Shown here in pieces: positions 23,628 to 32,019 of a DNA stretch of 64,000 nt. Both the position numbers and the translations under genes were made by a program. The notes beneath the pieces were generated by a model. That model was given only the letters and a program-made list of their open reading frames with translations, made no database searches and was not told the origin of the DNA. The first letter of the stretch is position 1; each line of letters starts with the position of its first letter. Source of the DNA: Azospirillum brasilense (GTDB taxonomy: Bacteria; Pseudomonadota; Alphaproteobacteria; Azospirillales; Azospirillaceae); the NCBI RefSeq assembly GCF_007827795.1, contig NZ_VITI01000017.1, forward strand, positions 1 through 64,000, read 5' to 3'.

Positions 23628-24626
23628 CTACCAGTGAAAGGCGTCGGTGGTGCGCCAGCGCCCGACCAGACAGGCGTCGGCGACCAGTTGCAGCGGACGG
23701 GCGTCCACATCGCCCGCCGCGTCCGCGATCAGGTGGTGGAAGCGGCGATAGATGCCCTGGTACTCGGCGTCGGGCTCGGCCAGCATGGGCACGCCGTCCA
23801 CGCTCAGCCGCGTGCCGCCGTGGGTCAGGTCGAGCCGCCCACCCCCCGCCCCGATGCCCTCCGCCCCGATGCCGTCCGTCTCGATGGCGATGGTCCAGGT
23901 CTGCTCGCCCTGCTGGAGGAAGTCGAAGGCGGCGGTCACCGTCCCGACGGCGGAGCCCGCAACGCCTTCCATCCTCAGCGTCGCGGCGATGGGCGTGTCG
24001 CGGTTGGCGGGGACCCGCAGCTCGGCGTCGCGGACGACGACGGGGGCCGGCAGGATCTCGGTCAGGATCGACAGGGCGTTGATGCCCGGATCAAAGACGC
24101 CGAAGCCCCCGGCCGCGAAGATCCAGTCCTGGCCCGGATGCCAGCGCCGCACGTCCTCCTTCCAGGTAATGGCGGCGTGGCGGACGGTGGCGCCGGCCAG
24201 CCGCCGCCGCGTCTCCTCCACCGCCGCGTTGAAGCGGGAGTGCCACGCGGCGAACAGTGTGCGCTTGGCACCCTCCGCCGCGTCGAGCAGGAGGCGCAGC
24301 TCCGTCAGGGTGGCGGCCGGCGGCTTCTCGATCAGGACATGCTTGCCGGCGCGCAACGCCTCCACCGTCAGGGCGTGGCGGACGGCGGGCGGCGTGCAGA
24401 TCGCCACGGCGTCGAGGCCGGGCAGGGCGGCCAGCATCTCCGTCTGGCTGCGGAAGACCGGCACGTCGCTAAGCCCGGCTTCCTCCGGGGCGCCGCCGTG
24501 CGGGCTGACCACCGCGGCGAGGCGGAACAGGCCGGTGGCGGCGATGGCCGGGACATGCTGGTCGCGGGCGATCTTGCCGAAGCCGACAATGCCGAGCGTA
24601 AGAGGGGCGGGGGTGGAACGGGTCAT
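23628..24626 (-). CDS. araA: L-arabinose 1-dehydrogenase (also D-galactose), Gfo/Idh/MocA family
   Basis: A 332-residue NAD(P)-dependent dehydrogenase, first step of the oxidative L-arabinose pathway (aldose to lactone). The nucleotide fold is LGIVGFGKIARDQHVPAI (about residues 10-27). EKPP (about 100-103) contains the catalytic Lys, and WKEDVRRWHPGQDWI with FGVFDPGINALSI are signature blocks of the A. brasilense enzyme as I know it. A reading frame extends far upstream inside the permease gene, but the ATG at 24626 is the natural start, 8 bp after the permease stop. A Gly/Ala-rich stretch (EGIGAGGG) makes it somewhat longer than expected. No signal peptide. Confidence 0.9.
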   Translation of the reverse strand: MTRSTPAPLTLGIVGFGKIARDQHVPAIAATGLFRLAAVVSPHGGAPEEAGLSDVPVFRSQTEMLAALPGLDAVAICTPPAVRHALTVEALRAGKHVLIEKPPAATLTELRLLLDAAEGAKRTLFAAWHSRFNAAVEETRRRLAGATVRHAAITWKEDVRRWHPGQDWIFAAGGFGVFDPGINALSILTEILPAPVVVRDAELRVPANRDTPIAATLRMEGVAGSAVGTVTAAFDFLQQGEQTWTIAIETDGIGAEGIGAGGGRLDLTHGGTRLSVDGVPMLAEPDAEYQGIYRRFHHLIADAAGDVDARPLQLVADACLVGRWRTTDAFHW

Positions 24627-24634
24627 GATGGCCC

Positions 24635-25846
24635 TCACGCCTTGTTCTTGTTGTAGACGTCGATGGTGACCGCGGCGAGCAGCACCATGCCCTTGATGAC
24701 CTGCTGCCAGTCGATGCCGATCCCCAGGATCGACATGCCGTTGTTCATCACGCCCATGATGAAGGCGCCGATCACCGCACCGGTCACCCGGCCCACCCCG
24801 CCCGAGGCCGAGGCGCCGCCGATGAAGCAGGCGGCGATCACGTCCAGCTCGAACGAGACTCCGGCCTTCGGCGTGGCTGTGTTCAGCCGCGCGGCGAAGA
24901 TCAGCCCGGCCAGCGCCGCCAGCACCCCCATGTTGACGAAGGTGTAGAAGCTGAGCCGCCGGGTGTCGATGCCGGACAGCTTGGCCGCCTTCTCGTTGCC
25001 GCCCAGCGCGTAGACGCGCCGCCCGACCGTGGTGTTGCGGGTGACGAAGCTGTAGAGCGCGATCAGCACGCTCATGATGATCAGCACGTTGGGCAGGCCG
25101 CGGTAGGAGGCCAGCAACTGCCCGACATAAATCAGCACGGCGGCCAGCGCGACGTTCTTCGCCACGAACAGCGGCAGCGGCTCCTGCTCGATGGCGACGC
25201 TCTGCCGGCGCAGGCGCGCCATGGTGTTCATCACCACGAGCGCGGCGGCCACGGCCGCGCAGAGCAGCAGGCTGGTCAGGTGGAACTTGCCCAGGTTGAA
25301 GGCGTCCAGCGCCAGGAAATCCGGGATGAAGCCGGAGCTGAGGCGCTGGAACTCCACCGGGAAGGGGCCGACCGACTGGCCGGCGAGCAGGATCAGGCAC
25401 AGGCCGCGGAAGACCAGCATGCCGGCCAGGGTCACGATGAAGGACGGGATGCGCAGATAGGCGACCCAGAAGCCCTGCACCGCCCCGATCGCCGCCCCGG
25501 CCAGCAGGCACAGCAGCGTCGTGGTGACGATGTCCAGATGGAGCCGCACCATCAGGGTCGCCGCCAGCGCGCCGATGAGGGCGACGACCGAGCCCACCGA
25601 CAGGTCGATGTGTCCGGCGACGATCACCAGCAGCATGCCCAGCGCCATGATGACGATGTAGCTGTTCTGCAGGACGAGGTTGGTCAGGTTCAGCGGCTGC
25701 AGCAGCGTGCCGTCGGTCATGTACTGGAAGAACAGGACGATCGCGACCAGCGACAGCAGCATGCCGTAGTCGCGCATGTGCGCCTTCACGAACCGTCCCA
25801 TGGATACCCGCGGGCCGCGCGCCGGAAGGTTGAGTTCGGCACTCAT
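24635..25846 (-). CDS. gguB: Sugar ABC transporter permease (GguB/XylH-like)
   Basis: A 403-residue inner-membrane permease of the ribose/xylose/ChvE-type ABC importers. About ten hydrophobic segments are visible. The family block AGHIDLSVGSVVALIGALAATLM (about residues 75-97) and the late GGASASGGVGRVTGAVIGAFIMGVMNNG (about 345-372) are present. It overlaps the ATP-binding gene by the 4-bp ATGA, so the two are translationally coupled, and araA follows 8 bp later. With SbpA and GguA it should import L-arabinose, D-galactose and related sugars. Confidence 0.92.
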   Translation of the reverse strand: MSAELNLPARGPRVSMGRFVKAHMRDYGMLLSLVAIVLFFQYMTDGTLLQPLNLTNLVLQNSYIVIMALGMLLVIVAGHIDLSVGSVVALIGALAATLMVRLHLDIVTTTLLCLLAGAAIGAVQGFWVAYLRIPSFIVTLAGMLVFRGLCLILLAGQSVGPFPVEFQRLSSGFIPDFLALDAFNLGKFHLTSLLLCAAVAAALVVMNTMARLRRQSVAIEQEPLPLFVAKNVALAAVLIYVGQLLASYRGLPNVLIIMSVLIALYSFVTRNTTVGRRVYALGGNEKAAKLSGIDTRRLSFYTFVNMGVLAALAGLIFAARLNTATPKAGVSFELDVIAACFIGGASASGGVGRVTGAVIGAFIMGVMNNGMSILGIGIDWQQVIKGMVLLAAVTIDVYNKNKA

Positions 25847-27396
25847 GGCAGAGCCTCCCCGGACATCAGCGTCTCCCCGGAGCGCATGATCGCCCGCATG
25901 ATTTTCTCCTGGCTAGCCTCGGCCGCCGGCATCTCGGCGACCATCGCGCCCGCGTTCATCACGAAGATGCGGTCGGCGACGCCCAGCAGCTCCGGCATCT
26001 CCGAGGAGATCAGGACGACGCCCCGGCCCTCGGCGACCAGCTGGTTGATGATGGTGTAGATCTCGTACTTGGCGCCGACGTCGATGCCGCGGGTCGGCTC
26101 GTCGAGGATCAGCACCTGCGGGTCGGCGAACAGCCACTTGCTGAGCACGACCTTCTGCTGGTTGCCGCCCGACAGGTTGACCGTCTCCTGGAACACGTCG
26201 GGGCAGCGGATGCGCAGCCGGCGCCGGAACTCCTCGGCCACCTGGACCTCGCGCTCATGGTCGATGACCCAGCGTTTCGCCACCCCCTTGAGGTTTGCCA
26301 GCGTGACGTTGTGGCGGATGTCGTTGTCGAGCACGAGGCCGAGATGCTTGCGGTCCTCCGTCGCATAGGCGAGGCCGTTCGCCATGGCCCGGCTGATGGT
26401 GGAGACGTCAATCTCCCGCCCGTCGAGGAAGGCTTGCCCGCGGATGTTGCGGCCGTAGGAGCGGCCGAACAGGCTCATCGCGAATTCGGTGCGGCCGGCG
26501 CCCATCAGACCGGCGATGCCCACCACCTCGCCGCGGCGGACGGTCAGGTTCACGTCGCGGACGACGCGCCGGCCGGGATGGGCCGGGTGGTCGGCGCTCC
26601 AGCCCTTGACCTCGAACAGCACGTCGCCGGGCACGGTGGTCCGCCTGGGATAGCGGTCCGACAGCGCGCGCCCGACCATGCCGCGGATGATGCGGTCCTG
26701 GCTGACCACGGCCTCGCGGCAGTCCAGAGTCTCCACCGTCGTGCCGTCGCGCAGGATGGTTACCCGGTCGGCGACCTTGGCGATCTCGTTCAGCTTGTGC
26801 GAGATGAGGATGGAGGCGATGCCACGCGCCTTGAACTGCAGCAGCAATTCCAGCAGGGCGTCGCTGTCGCTCTCGTTCAGGCTGGCGGTCGGCTCGTCCA
26901 GGATCAGCAGCTTGACCTCCTTGGACAGCGCCTTGGCGATCTCCACGAGCTGCTGCTTGCCGACGCCGATGTCGGTGATCAGGGTTTCCGGCGGGTCGTG
27001 CAGCCCGACCATGCGCAGCAGCTCCCGCGCCCGCAGGGTGGCGGCGTCCCAGTCGATCACACCACGGCTCGCCTGCTCGTTGCCGAGGAAGAGGTTCTCG
27101 GTGATCGACAGCAGGGGGACGAGCGCCAACTCCTGGTGGATGATGATGATGCCCAGCCGCTCGCTGTCGGCGATGCCGCGGAAGGCCTGGGGCTGGCCGC
27201 GGAAGCGGATCTCGCCGTCGAAGCTGCCTTGCGGGTAGACCCCGCTCAGCACCTTCATCAGCGTTGACTTGCCGGCGCCGTTCTCGCCGATCAGCGCGTG
27301 GATCTCACCCTCGCGGACCGACAGGTTGACGTCGTCCAGCGCCTTAACGCCGGGAAACGTCTTGGTGATGCCCTTCATCTCCAGGATGGAGTCCAT
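25843..27396 (-). CDS. gguA: Sugar ABC transporter, double ATP-binding subunit (GguA/XylG-like)
   Basis: A 517-residue ATPase with two nucleotide-binding domains. The first has Walker A GENGAGKSTLMK (about residues 36-47), a weakened signature and Walker B LLILDEPTAS. The second lacks a canonical Walker A (GLMGAGRTEFAMS), as is normal for this family, but has LSGGNQQKVVLSKWL and LILDEPTRGIDVG. The ATG at 27396 is preferred over a GTG at 27402 because GGAGG lies 5 bp upstream. It powers sugar import through GguB. A 314-bp gap with a palindromic repeat separates it from sbpA upstream. Confidence 0.93.
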   Translation of the reverse strand: MDSILEMKGITKTFPGVKALDDVNLSVREGEIHALIGENGAGKSTLMKVLSGVYPQGSFDGEIRFRGQPQAFRGIADSERLGIIIIHQELALVPLLSITENLFLGNEQASRGVIDWDAATLRARELLRMVGLHDPPETLITDIGVGKQQLVEIAKALSKEVKLLILDEPTASLNESDSDALLELLLQFKARGIASILISHKLNEIAKVADRVTILRDGTTVETLDCREAVVSQDRIIRGMVGRALSDRYPRRTTVPGDVLFEVKGWSADHPAHPGRRVVRDVNLTVRRGEVVGIAGLMGAGRTEFAMSLFGRSYGRNIRGQAFLDGREIDVSTISRAMANGLAYATEDRKHLGLVLDNDIRHNVTLANLKGVAKRWVIDHEREVQVAEEFRRRLRIRCPDVFQETVNLSGGNQQKVVLSKWLFADPQVLILDEPTRGIDVGAKYEIYTIINQLVAEGRGVVLISSEMPELLGVADRIFVMNAGAMVAEMPAAEASQEKIMRAIMRSGETLMSGEALP

Positions 27397-27710
27397 GAAC
27401 ACCTCCGAAGAACCTGCAATCGCAGGATCGAACCGCCGAATGGTCGTGGGGAACGCCGCCCGGCGCCCGCCCCGCAGGGTGATCGCATTTGAAATCCCCT
27501 CTCCCCTCTGGGGAGAGGGTTAGGGTGAGGGGGGTGCGCCTGTACCGGACGCACTGCCACGCGCATCCCCCTCACCGGCCCTTCGGGCCACCCTCTCCCC
27601 GCTTTCGGCGGACCGAAGGTCCGCCTGTCGCGTCAGCGCAAACGAAGTTTGCGCGAGAGCGGAGGGGAGAGGGCTATGAAAGCCAAATGCGCCCGCTCCG
27701 CGCCGCTTCG
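27397..27710. other. Non-coding gap between sbpA and gguA
   Basis: 314 bp without a supportable gene. It holds the gguA ribosome-binding site at its left edge and, at 27496-27673, a large palindromic repeat. In ABC operons an RNA structure after the binding-protein gene often reduces expression of downstream membrane genes; the repeat may do this here. Confidence 0.6.
27496..27673. repeat. Compound palindromic repeat between sbpA and gguA
   Basis: A nested cruciform. Outer arms are CCCTCTCCCCTC (27497-27508) and GAGGGGAGAGGG (about 27662-27673). Inside are CTCTGGGGAGAG, CCGGCCCTTCGGGCC, GGCGGACC-GAA-GGTCCGCC (about 27607-27625) and GCGCAAAC-GAA-GTTTGCGC (about 27637-27655). The opening strand CCCTCTGGGGAGAGGGTTAGGGTGAGGGG is shared with 57752-57883, so these belong to one dispersed REP-like family. 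Confidence 0.8.
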
Positions 27711-28787
27711 TCACTTGAACTGGGCTTCGCTGTAGTAGCCGCTGTCGACCAGCGTGCTCTTCCAGTTGGACGCGTCCACGCTGACCGGCTTCAGCAGGTA
27801 GGCCGGGACGACCTTCTTGCCGTTGTCGTAGGTCTTGGTGTCGTTGACCGGGGGCGTGCCGCCGCCCAGCACCGCGTCGACCATCTCCACCGTGACCCGG
27901 GCAAGCTCGCGGGTGTCCTTGAAGACGGTGGCGCGCTGCTCGCCCGCCAGGATCGACTTGATCGAGGGCACCTCGGCGTCCTGGCCGGTCACCACCGGCA
28001 TCGGCTGCGACGGCGAGCCGTAGCCGACACCCTTCAGGGAGGAGATGATGCCGATGCTGATCCCGTCGTAGGGCGACAGCACGGCGTCGACGCGCCGGTT
28101 ACCGTAAAAGGCGCTCAGCAGGTTGTCCATGCGGGCCTGGGCGGTGGCGCCGTCCCAGCGCAGGGTGGACACCTTGTCCATGCCCACCTGACCGCTGCCC
28201 ACCTTCAGCTTGCCGCTGTCGATGTGGGGCTGCAGCACCGACATGGCGCCGTTGTAGAAGAAGTAGGCGTTGTTGTCGTCGGGGGAGCCGCCGAACAGCT
28301 CGATGGTGAAGGGACCCTTGCCGTCCTTCAGGCCCAGCGCGTCGACGATGTAGCTGCCCTGGAGCACGCCGACCTGGAAATTGTCGAAGGTCGCGTAGTA
28401 GTCCACGTTCTCCGACCCGCGGATCAGCCGGTCATAGGCGATGACCTTCACGCCGCGGTCCTTGGCCTGCTGGAGCACGTCGGTCAGCGTCGTGCCGTCG
28501 ATGGCGGCGATCACCAGGACCTTGCTGTTCTTGGCGACCATCGTCTCGATCTGGGCGAGCTGGTTGGGGATGTCGTCCTCGGCGTATTGCAGGTCGGTCT
28601 TGTAGCCCTTGGCCTGGAACTGCTTGACCATGTTGTTGCCGTCGTCGATCCAGCGGGCCGAGGACTTGGTGGGCATCGCGATGCCGACGGTGGGCTTGTC
28701 CTGCGCCAGCGTCGGCGCGGTGGCAACGGTCAGGGCCAGCACGCCTACGGCCATCCCGGCCAGTGTGGTCGTGAATGAAGAAGACAT
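27711..28787 (-). CDS. sbpA: Periplasmic sugar-binding protein (ChvE/SbpA family)
   Basis: A 358-residue periplasmic binding protein of the ChvE/MmsB cluster. The signal peptide spans about residues 1-29 (LAGMAVGVLALTVATAPTLAQ). Mature blocks DKPTVGIAMPTKSSARWIDD, YDRLIRGSENVDYYATFDN, ELFGGSPDDNNAYFFYNGAM and VLSPYDGISIGII match A. brasilense SbpA and Agrobacterium ChvE, which bind L-arabinose, D-galactose and D-fucose and also take part in sugar chemotaxis. GGGGGAGGA lies before the start. A regulatory motif shared with two other sugar operons lies 109 bp upstream, inside the end of the LysR gene. Confidence 0.93.
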   Translation of the reverse strand: MSSSFTTTLAGMAVGVLALTVATAPTLAQDKPTVGIAMPTKSSARWIDDGNNMVKQFQAKGYKTDLQYAEDDIPNQLAQIETMVAKNSKVLVIAAIDGTTLTDVLQQAKDRGVKVIAYDRLIRGSENVDYYATFDNFQVGVLQGSYIVDALGLKDGKGPFTIELFGGSPDDNNAYFFYNGAMSVLQPHIDSGKLKVGSGQVGMDKVSTLRWDGATAQARMDNLLSAFYGNRRVDAVLSPYDGISIGIISSLKGVGYGSPSQPMPVVTGQDAEVPSIKSILAGEQRATVFKDTRELARVTVEMVDAVLGGGTPPVNDTKTYDNGKKVVPAYLLKPVSVDASNWKSTLVDSGYYSEAQFK

Positions 28788-28895
28788 GGGCCGAATTCCT
28801 CCCCCTTCTGCGGCACCGGGTTGGCCACACCCGCGGCTCTTGAACGGGTGTCGGGTGGCGCAATGTTTGTAAGGCTAGCAATCGGCCGAAAAACC

Positions 28896-28913
28896 ATAAC
28901 TGTCAAATACGAT
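28896..28913 (-). promoter_or_regulatory. Shared sugar-operon motif, copy A (sbpA promoter)
   Basis: On the minus strand this reads ATCGTATTTGACAGTTAT. It matches copies B (30014-30031) and C (33672-33689) at nearly all positions: core TCGTATTkGAC, then an AT-rich TAT end. It overlaps the gbpR stop codon (the TGA of CGTATTTGAC) and contains a TTGACA-like -35. It is 109 bp before the sbpA start. The likely ligand is the LysR protein encoded next door. Confidence 0.7.
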
Positions 28914-29985
28914 TATTGGCGGAATCCATACACATTTCGATATCACTTGGCGGGTCGATATCACTGGACGGGTCCGGCTGCGGCGTCTCCAGCGCGCGGC
29001 GCATCTTCGCGTCGGATGCCGTCCGCAAGGCGGCCAGTGCGGTGCGGGCGCCCGGCGACAGCGGGCGGTCCTTCAGCCAGAAAATGCCGTAGGGCTCGAC
29101 GCTGAAGCGCTTGTGGAAGGGCACGATGGTGCAGCTGCCGGTGGGCGAGAACACCTGGGCGAGCGCGCGGGCGAAGACGGTGACCGAATCGTTTTCGGCG
29201 ACCATCGCCAGGGAGATGACCGGGGAGGCGCTTTCGATCACCTTGCGCGGCGGCGGAACCCCCTCGGCGCGGAACAGCGCCTCGACCCGGCTGCGCAGCA
29301 GGCTTCCCAAGGGCTGGAGAATCCAGGTGGCGTCCACAAGATCCGCGGCGGTCAGCGGGCGGCCGAGCCGCAGCAGCGGGTGGCCGTCGCGGCAGACGAA
29401 GCACAGCTCCTCGCTGCTGATCTCCTGGTAGTCGAAGCACGCGGCGTCGACGTGATCGGGCAGGCGGCCGATCGCGAAATCCATCACGCCCTGTTGCACC
29501 CGCTCAGCCAGCACGTCGCTGGTCTCCACCGCCACGGCGATCTTCAGGTCGGGGTGATCGCGGGTCAGCGTGGTGATCACCGGCACCACCAGCTCCACCG
29601 CCGGGGCCATCACCGTGCCGATGGAAACGCTGCCGCTGTGGCCGGCCAGCAGGTCGTTCAGCTCCTCCCCCGCCTCCTGCAAGCCGCTGAGGATCGTCCG
29701 CGCGTGGCGGATCATCAGGCTGCCGTACCAGTTCGGTTCGACGCCGCGGCCATGGCGCTCGAACAGGGTGACGCCCAGAGAGTCTTCCAGATCGCCCAGC
29801 AGCTTCGAGGCGGCCGGCTGCGACATGGTGAGGCTGGCGGCGGCGCGGTGCAGGTTGCGGTGCTCGTCCAGGGCCACGAACAGCTGGAGATGGCGCAGCT
29901 TCAGCCGGGCCTTGAGGAACCAGTTGGCCGGGAAACGGTGCGGGGTCACGGGCGGGGGCCTCCGGTCTGGCGATGGCGTGTTCAT
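28903..29985 (-). CDS. gbpR: LysR-type sugar regulator (GbpR-like)
   Basis: A 360-residue LysR-family regulator. The helix-turn-helix lies at about residues 30-90: LKLRHLQLFVALDEHRNLHRAAASLTMSQ and PAASKLLGDLEDSLGVTLFERHGRG. An effector-binding domain follows (SVSIGTVMAPAVELVVPVI). It lies directly upstream of sbpA and divergent from the lactonase gene, the position of GbpR in Azospirillum and Agrobacterium, which activates ChvE/SbpA-type transporters in response to arabinose, galactose or fucose. Its start codon overlaps a perfect palindrome (29984-29999), suggesting autoregulation. Confidence 0.88.
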   Translation of the reverse strand: MNTPSPDRRPPPVTPHRFPANWFLKARLKLRHLQLFVALDEHRNLHRAAASLTMSQPAASKLLGDLEDSLGVTLFERHGRGVEPNWYGSLMIRHARTILSGLQEAGEELNDLLAGHSGSVSIGTVMAPAVELVVPVITTLTRDHPDLKIAVAVETSDVLAERVQQGVMDFAIGRLPDHVDAACFDYQEISSEELCFVCRDGHPLLRLGRPLTAADLVDATWILQPLGSLLRSRVEALFRAEGVPPPRKVIESASPVISLAMVAENDSVTVFARALAQVFSPTGSCTIVPFHKRFSVEPYGIFWLKDRPLSPGARTALAALRTASDAKMRRALETPQPDPSSDIDPPSDIEMCMDSANNRI

Positions 29986-29999
29986 ACGAAATCTCGTAT
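29984..29999. promoter_or_regulatory. Palindrome over the gbpR start codon
   Basis: ATACGA-AATC-TCGTAT: perfect 6-bp arms, 4-bp spacer. The half-site TCGTAT is the core of the three shared sugar-operon motifs. It overlaps the gbpR start codon (29983-29985). A LysR dimer bound here would block its own gene, the usual LysR autorepression. Confidence 0.6.
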
Positions 30000-30013
30000 C
30001 GCCGGCGCCGATA

Positions 30014-30031
30014 TTCGTATTGGACGATTAT
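30014..30031 (+). promoter_or_regulatory. Shared sugar-operon motif, copy B (araB promoter)
   Basis: TTCGTATTGGACGATTAT, 71 bp before the lactonase start, contains a TTGGAC -35-like element. CTATTGT about 17-18 bp beyond is a candidate -10. It shares the core TCGTATTGGAC with copy C exactly. Confidence 0.7.
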
Positions 30032-30101
30032 CAGAACGCTCTCTATTGTTCGCATGGTCAACAAAATTCAGAACGGGACCGCGAGGGGGAGGCGACACGG
30101 C

Positions 30102-30998
30102 ATGCCGCAGGAGGTTCGTTGCGTCTGGCCCGTCCGGGCGCTCCTGGGCGAAGGCCCGCTGTGGTCGCCGACGCAGGGCGCCGTCTTCTTCGTCGACATC
30201 CACGGATCGCGGATTCTGCGCCACGGGCTCGACGACGGGACCCAAACGGACTGGGCGCTGGAGGACGCCGCCTGCTGGCTGGTGGAATGCGCCGATGGCG
30301 ACGGCTTCATCGCCGGGTTGCGCTCGCGCCGGGTGGTCCGCCTGCGGCTGGAGCCGGGCCGCGTGGTGATCGCCGGGGAACTGGCGCGGATCGATCCCGA
30401 CCGACCGGGCAACCGGCTGAACGACGCCAAGGCCGACGCGCAGGGGCGCCTGTGGATCGGCAGCATGGACGACGGGGAGGAGACGCCGTCCGGCGCCTTC
30501 CACCGGCTCGACCCCGACGGTTCGATCGCGTGTGTGGACGAGGGCTACACCGTCGCCAACGGCCCGGCCCTGTCCCCGGACGGGCGGACGCTCTTCCACA
30601 CCGACAGCGCGGTGCGGACGATCCACGCCTTCGATGTGGACGTCGATGGACGGTTGTCCGGCAAGCGTGCCCACATCCGCTTCACCGAGGGCGACGGCTA
30701 TCCCGACGGCATGACCTGCGACGCTGAGGGCGGCCTGTGGGTCGCCCATTGGGACGGCGGGCGGGTCAGCCGCTTCCGGCCCGACGGCACGCTGGACCGG
30801 ACGATGGCGCTGCCGGTGTCGCGCGTCACCTCCTGTGTCTTCGCCGGTCCCGCCCTCGACCGGCTGTTCGTGACCACCGCGGCCCATGGCATCGGCCGCG
30901 ACGGCCGGCCGGACGAACCGCTGGCCGGCGCGCTGTTCGAGTGCGATCCCGGCGTGCGCGGCCTGCCGCCCGGCCGCTTCGGGCGCCCGCCGGGCTGA
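30102..30998 (+). CDS. araB: L-arabinolactonase (SMP-30/gluconolactonase family)
   Basis: A 298-residue SMP-30/LRE-type beta-propeller lactonase, expected to hydrolyse L-arabino-gamma-lactone to L-arabonate. LGEGPLWSP near residue 14 carries the metal-binding Glu. NRLNDAKADAQGRLWIGSMD supplies the metal-binding Asn, and GPALSPDGRTLFHTDS and DGYPDGMTCDAEGGLWVAHWDGG are propeller signature blocks with the catalytic Asp. The start at 30102 is chosen for GAGGGGGAGG upstream; in-frame codons reach back to the gbpR region. First gene of araB-araD-araE, divergent from gbpR. No signal peptide. Confidence 0.9.
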   Translation: MPQEVRCVWPVRALLGEGPLWSPTQGAVFFVDIHGSRILRHGLDDGTQTDWALEDAACWLVECADGDGFIAGLRSRRVVRLRLEPGRVVIAGELARIDPDRPGNRLNDAKADAQGRLWIGSMDDGEETPSGAFHRLDPDGSIACVDEGYTVANGPALSPDGRTLFHTDSAVRTIHAFDVDVDGRLSGKRAHIRFTEGDGYPDGMTCDAEGGLWVAHWDGGRVSRFRPDGTLDRTMALPVSRVTSCVFAGPALDRLFVTTAAHGIGRDGRPDEPLAGALFECDPGVRGLPPGRFGRPPG

Positions 30999-31058
30999 CC
31001 GGCTCCTCCGCAAACCGACCCGGCCCGCAATTTACCCGACAGAAGGACCCCAACGGCT

Positions 31059-31985
31059 ATGGCCTCCAGCGCCCGTCCCTATCGGGGAGTGTTCCCCGTC
31101 GTCCCCACCATCTTCACCGAGACGGGGGACCTCGACCTCGCCGGGCAGACGCGCTGCGTCGATTTCATGATCGACGCCGGCTCCGACGGCCTGTGCATCC
31201 TCGCCAACTTCTCCGAGCAGTTCGTGCTGACCGACGCCGAGCGCGAACTGCTGATGGAGACCATCCTCGGCCACATCGCCGGGCGGGTGCCGGTCATCGT
31301 CACCACCACCCATTTCAGCACCGCCGCCTGCGCCGCGCGCAGCCGCCGCGCCCAGCAGCTGGGGGCCGCCATGGTGATGGTCATGCCGCCCTACCACGGC
31401 GCCACCATCCGCGTGCCCGAGGCGGGCATCGTCGCCTTCTTCCAGCGGGTGTCCGACGCCATCGACATCCCGATCATGATCCAGGACGCCCCGGTCAGCG
31501 GCACCCCGCTCTCGGCGGAACTGCTGGCCCGCATGGCGCAGGAGATCGCCAACGTCGCCTACTTCAAGGTCGAGGTGCCGCAGGCCGCCGCCAAGCTGCG
31601 CCGGCTGATCGAGCTGGGCGGCGGCGCCATCGAAGGGCCGTGGGACGGCGAGGAGGCGATCACCCTGCTGGCCGACCTCGACGCCGGGGCCACCGGCGCC
31701 ATGACGGGCGGCGGCTATCCCGACGGCATCCGCCAGATCGTCGACCCCTTCCTGGCCGGCGACCGCGAGGCGGCGGTGGCCGCCTACGGGCGCTGGCTGC
31801 CGCTGATCAACCACGAGAACCGCCAATGCGGGCTCGCCACCGCCAAGATCCTGATGAAGGAGGGCGGCATCATCGCCTGCGACGCCGTGCGCCACCCGCT
31901 GGCCGACCCGCACCCGGCCAGCCGCGCCGGCCTGCTCGACGCCGCCCGCCGCCTCGACCCGCTGGTCCTGCGCTGGGCGCGCTGA
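31059..31985 (+). CDS. araD: L-2-keto-3-deoxyarabonate dehydratase (DapA/NAL superfamily)
   Basis: A 308-residue class I aldolase-fold enzyme expected to dehydrate and deaminate-rearrange L-2-keto-3-deoxyarabonate to alpha-ketoglutarate semialdehyde. GVFPVVPTIFTETGDLD opens the barrel, MVMPPYHGATIR supplies the conserved Tyr region, and NVAYFKVEVPQ has the Schiff-base Lys (about residue 171). Length equals that of the A. brasilense enzyme as I know it. The neighbours (lactonase before, semialdehyde dehydrogenase after) set the substrate; by sequence alone dihydrodipicolinate synthase-like activities could not be excluded. Confidence 0.88.
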   Translation: MASSARPYRGVFPVVPTIFTETGDLDLAGQTRCVDFMIDAGSDGLCILANFSEQFVLTDAERELLMETILGHIAGRVPVIVTTTHFSTAACAARSRRAQQLGAAMVMVMPPYHGATIRVPEAGIVAFFQRVSDAIDIPIMIQDAPVSGTPLSAELLARMAQEIANVAYFKVEVPQAAAKLRRLIELGGGAIEGPWDGEEAITLLADLDAGATGAMTGGGYPDGIRQIVDPFLAGDREAAVAAYGRWLPLINHENRQCGLATAKILMKEGGIIACDAVRHPLADPHPASRAGLLDAARRLDPLVLRWAR

Positions 31986-32019
31986 GGACGGCGCCCCCCC
32001 TCGCCAAACCGGGAGACCC

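Noticed and set aside
23628..25511. A 627-residue extended arabinose dehydrogenase
   Set aside because: The extension reads the permease gene in another frame; the dehydrogenase fold begins at 24626.
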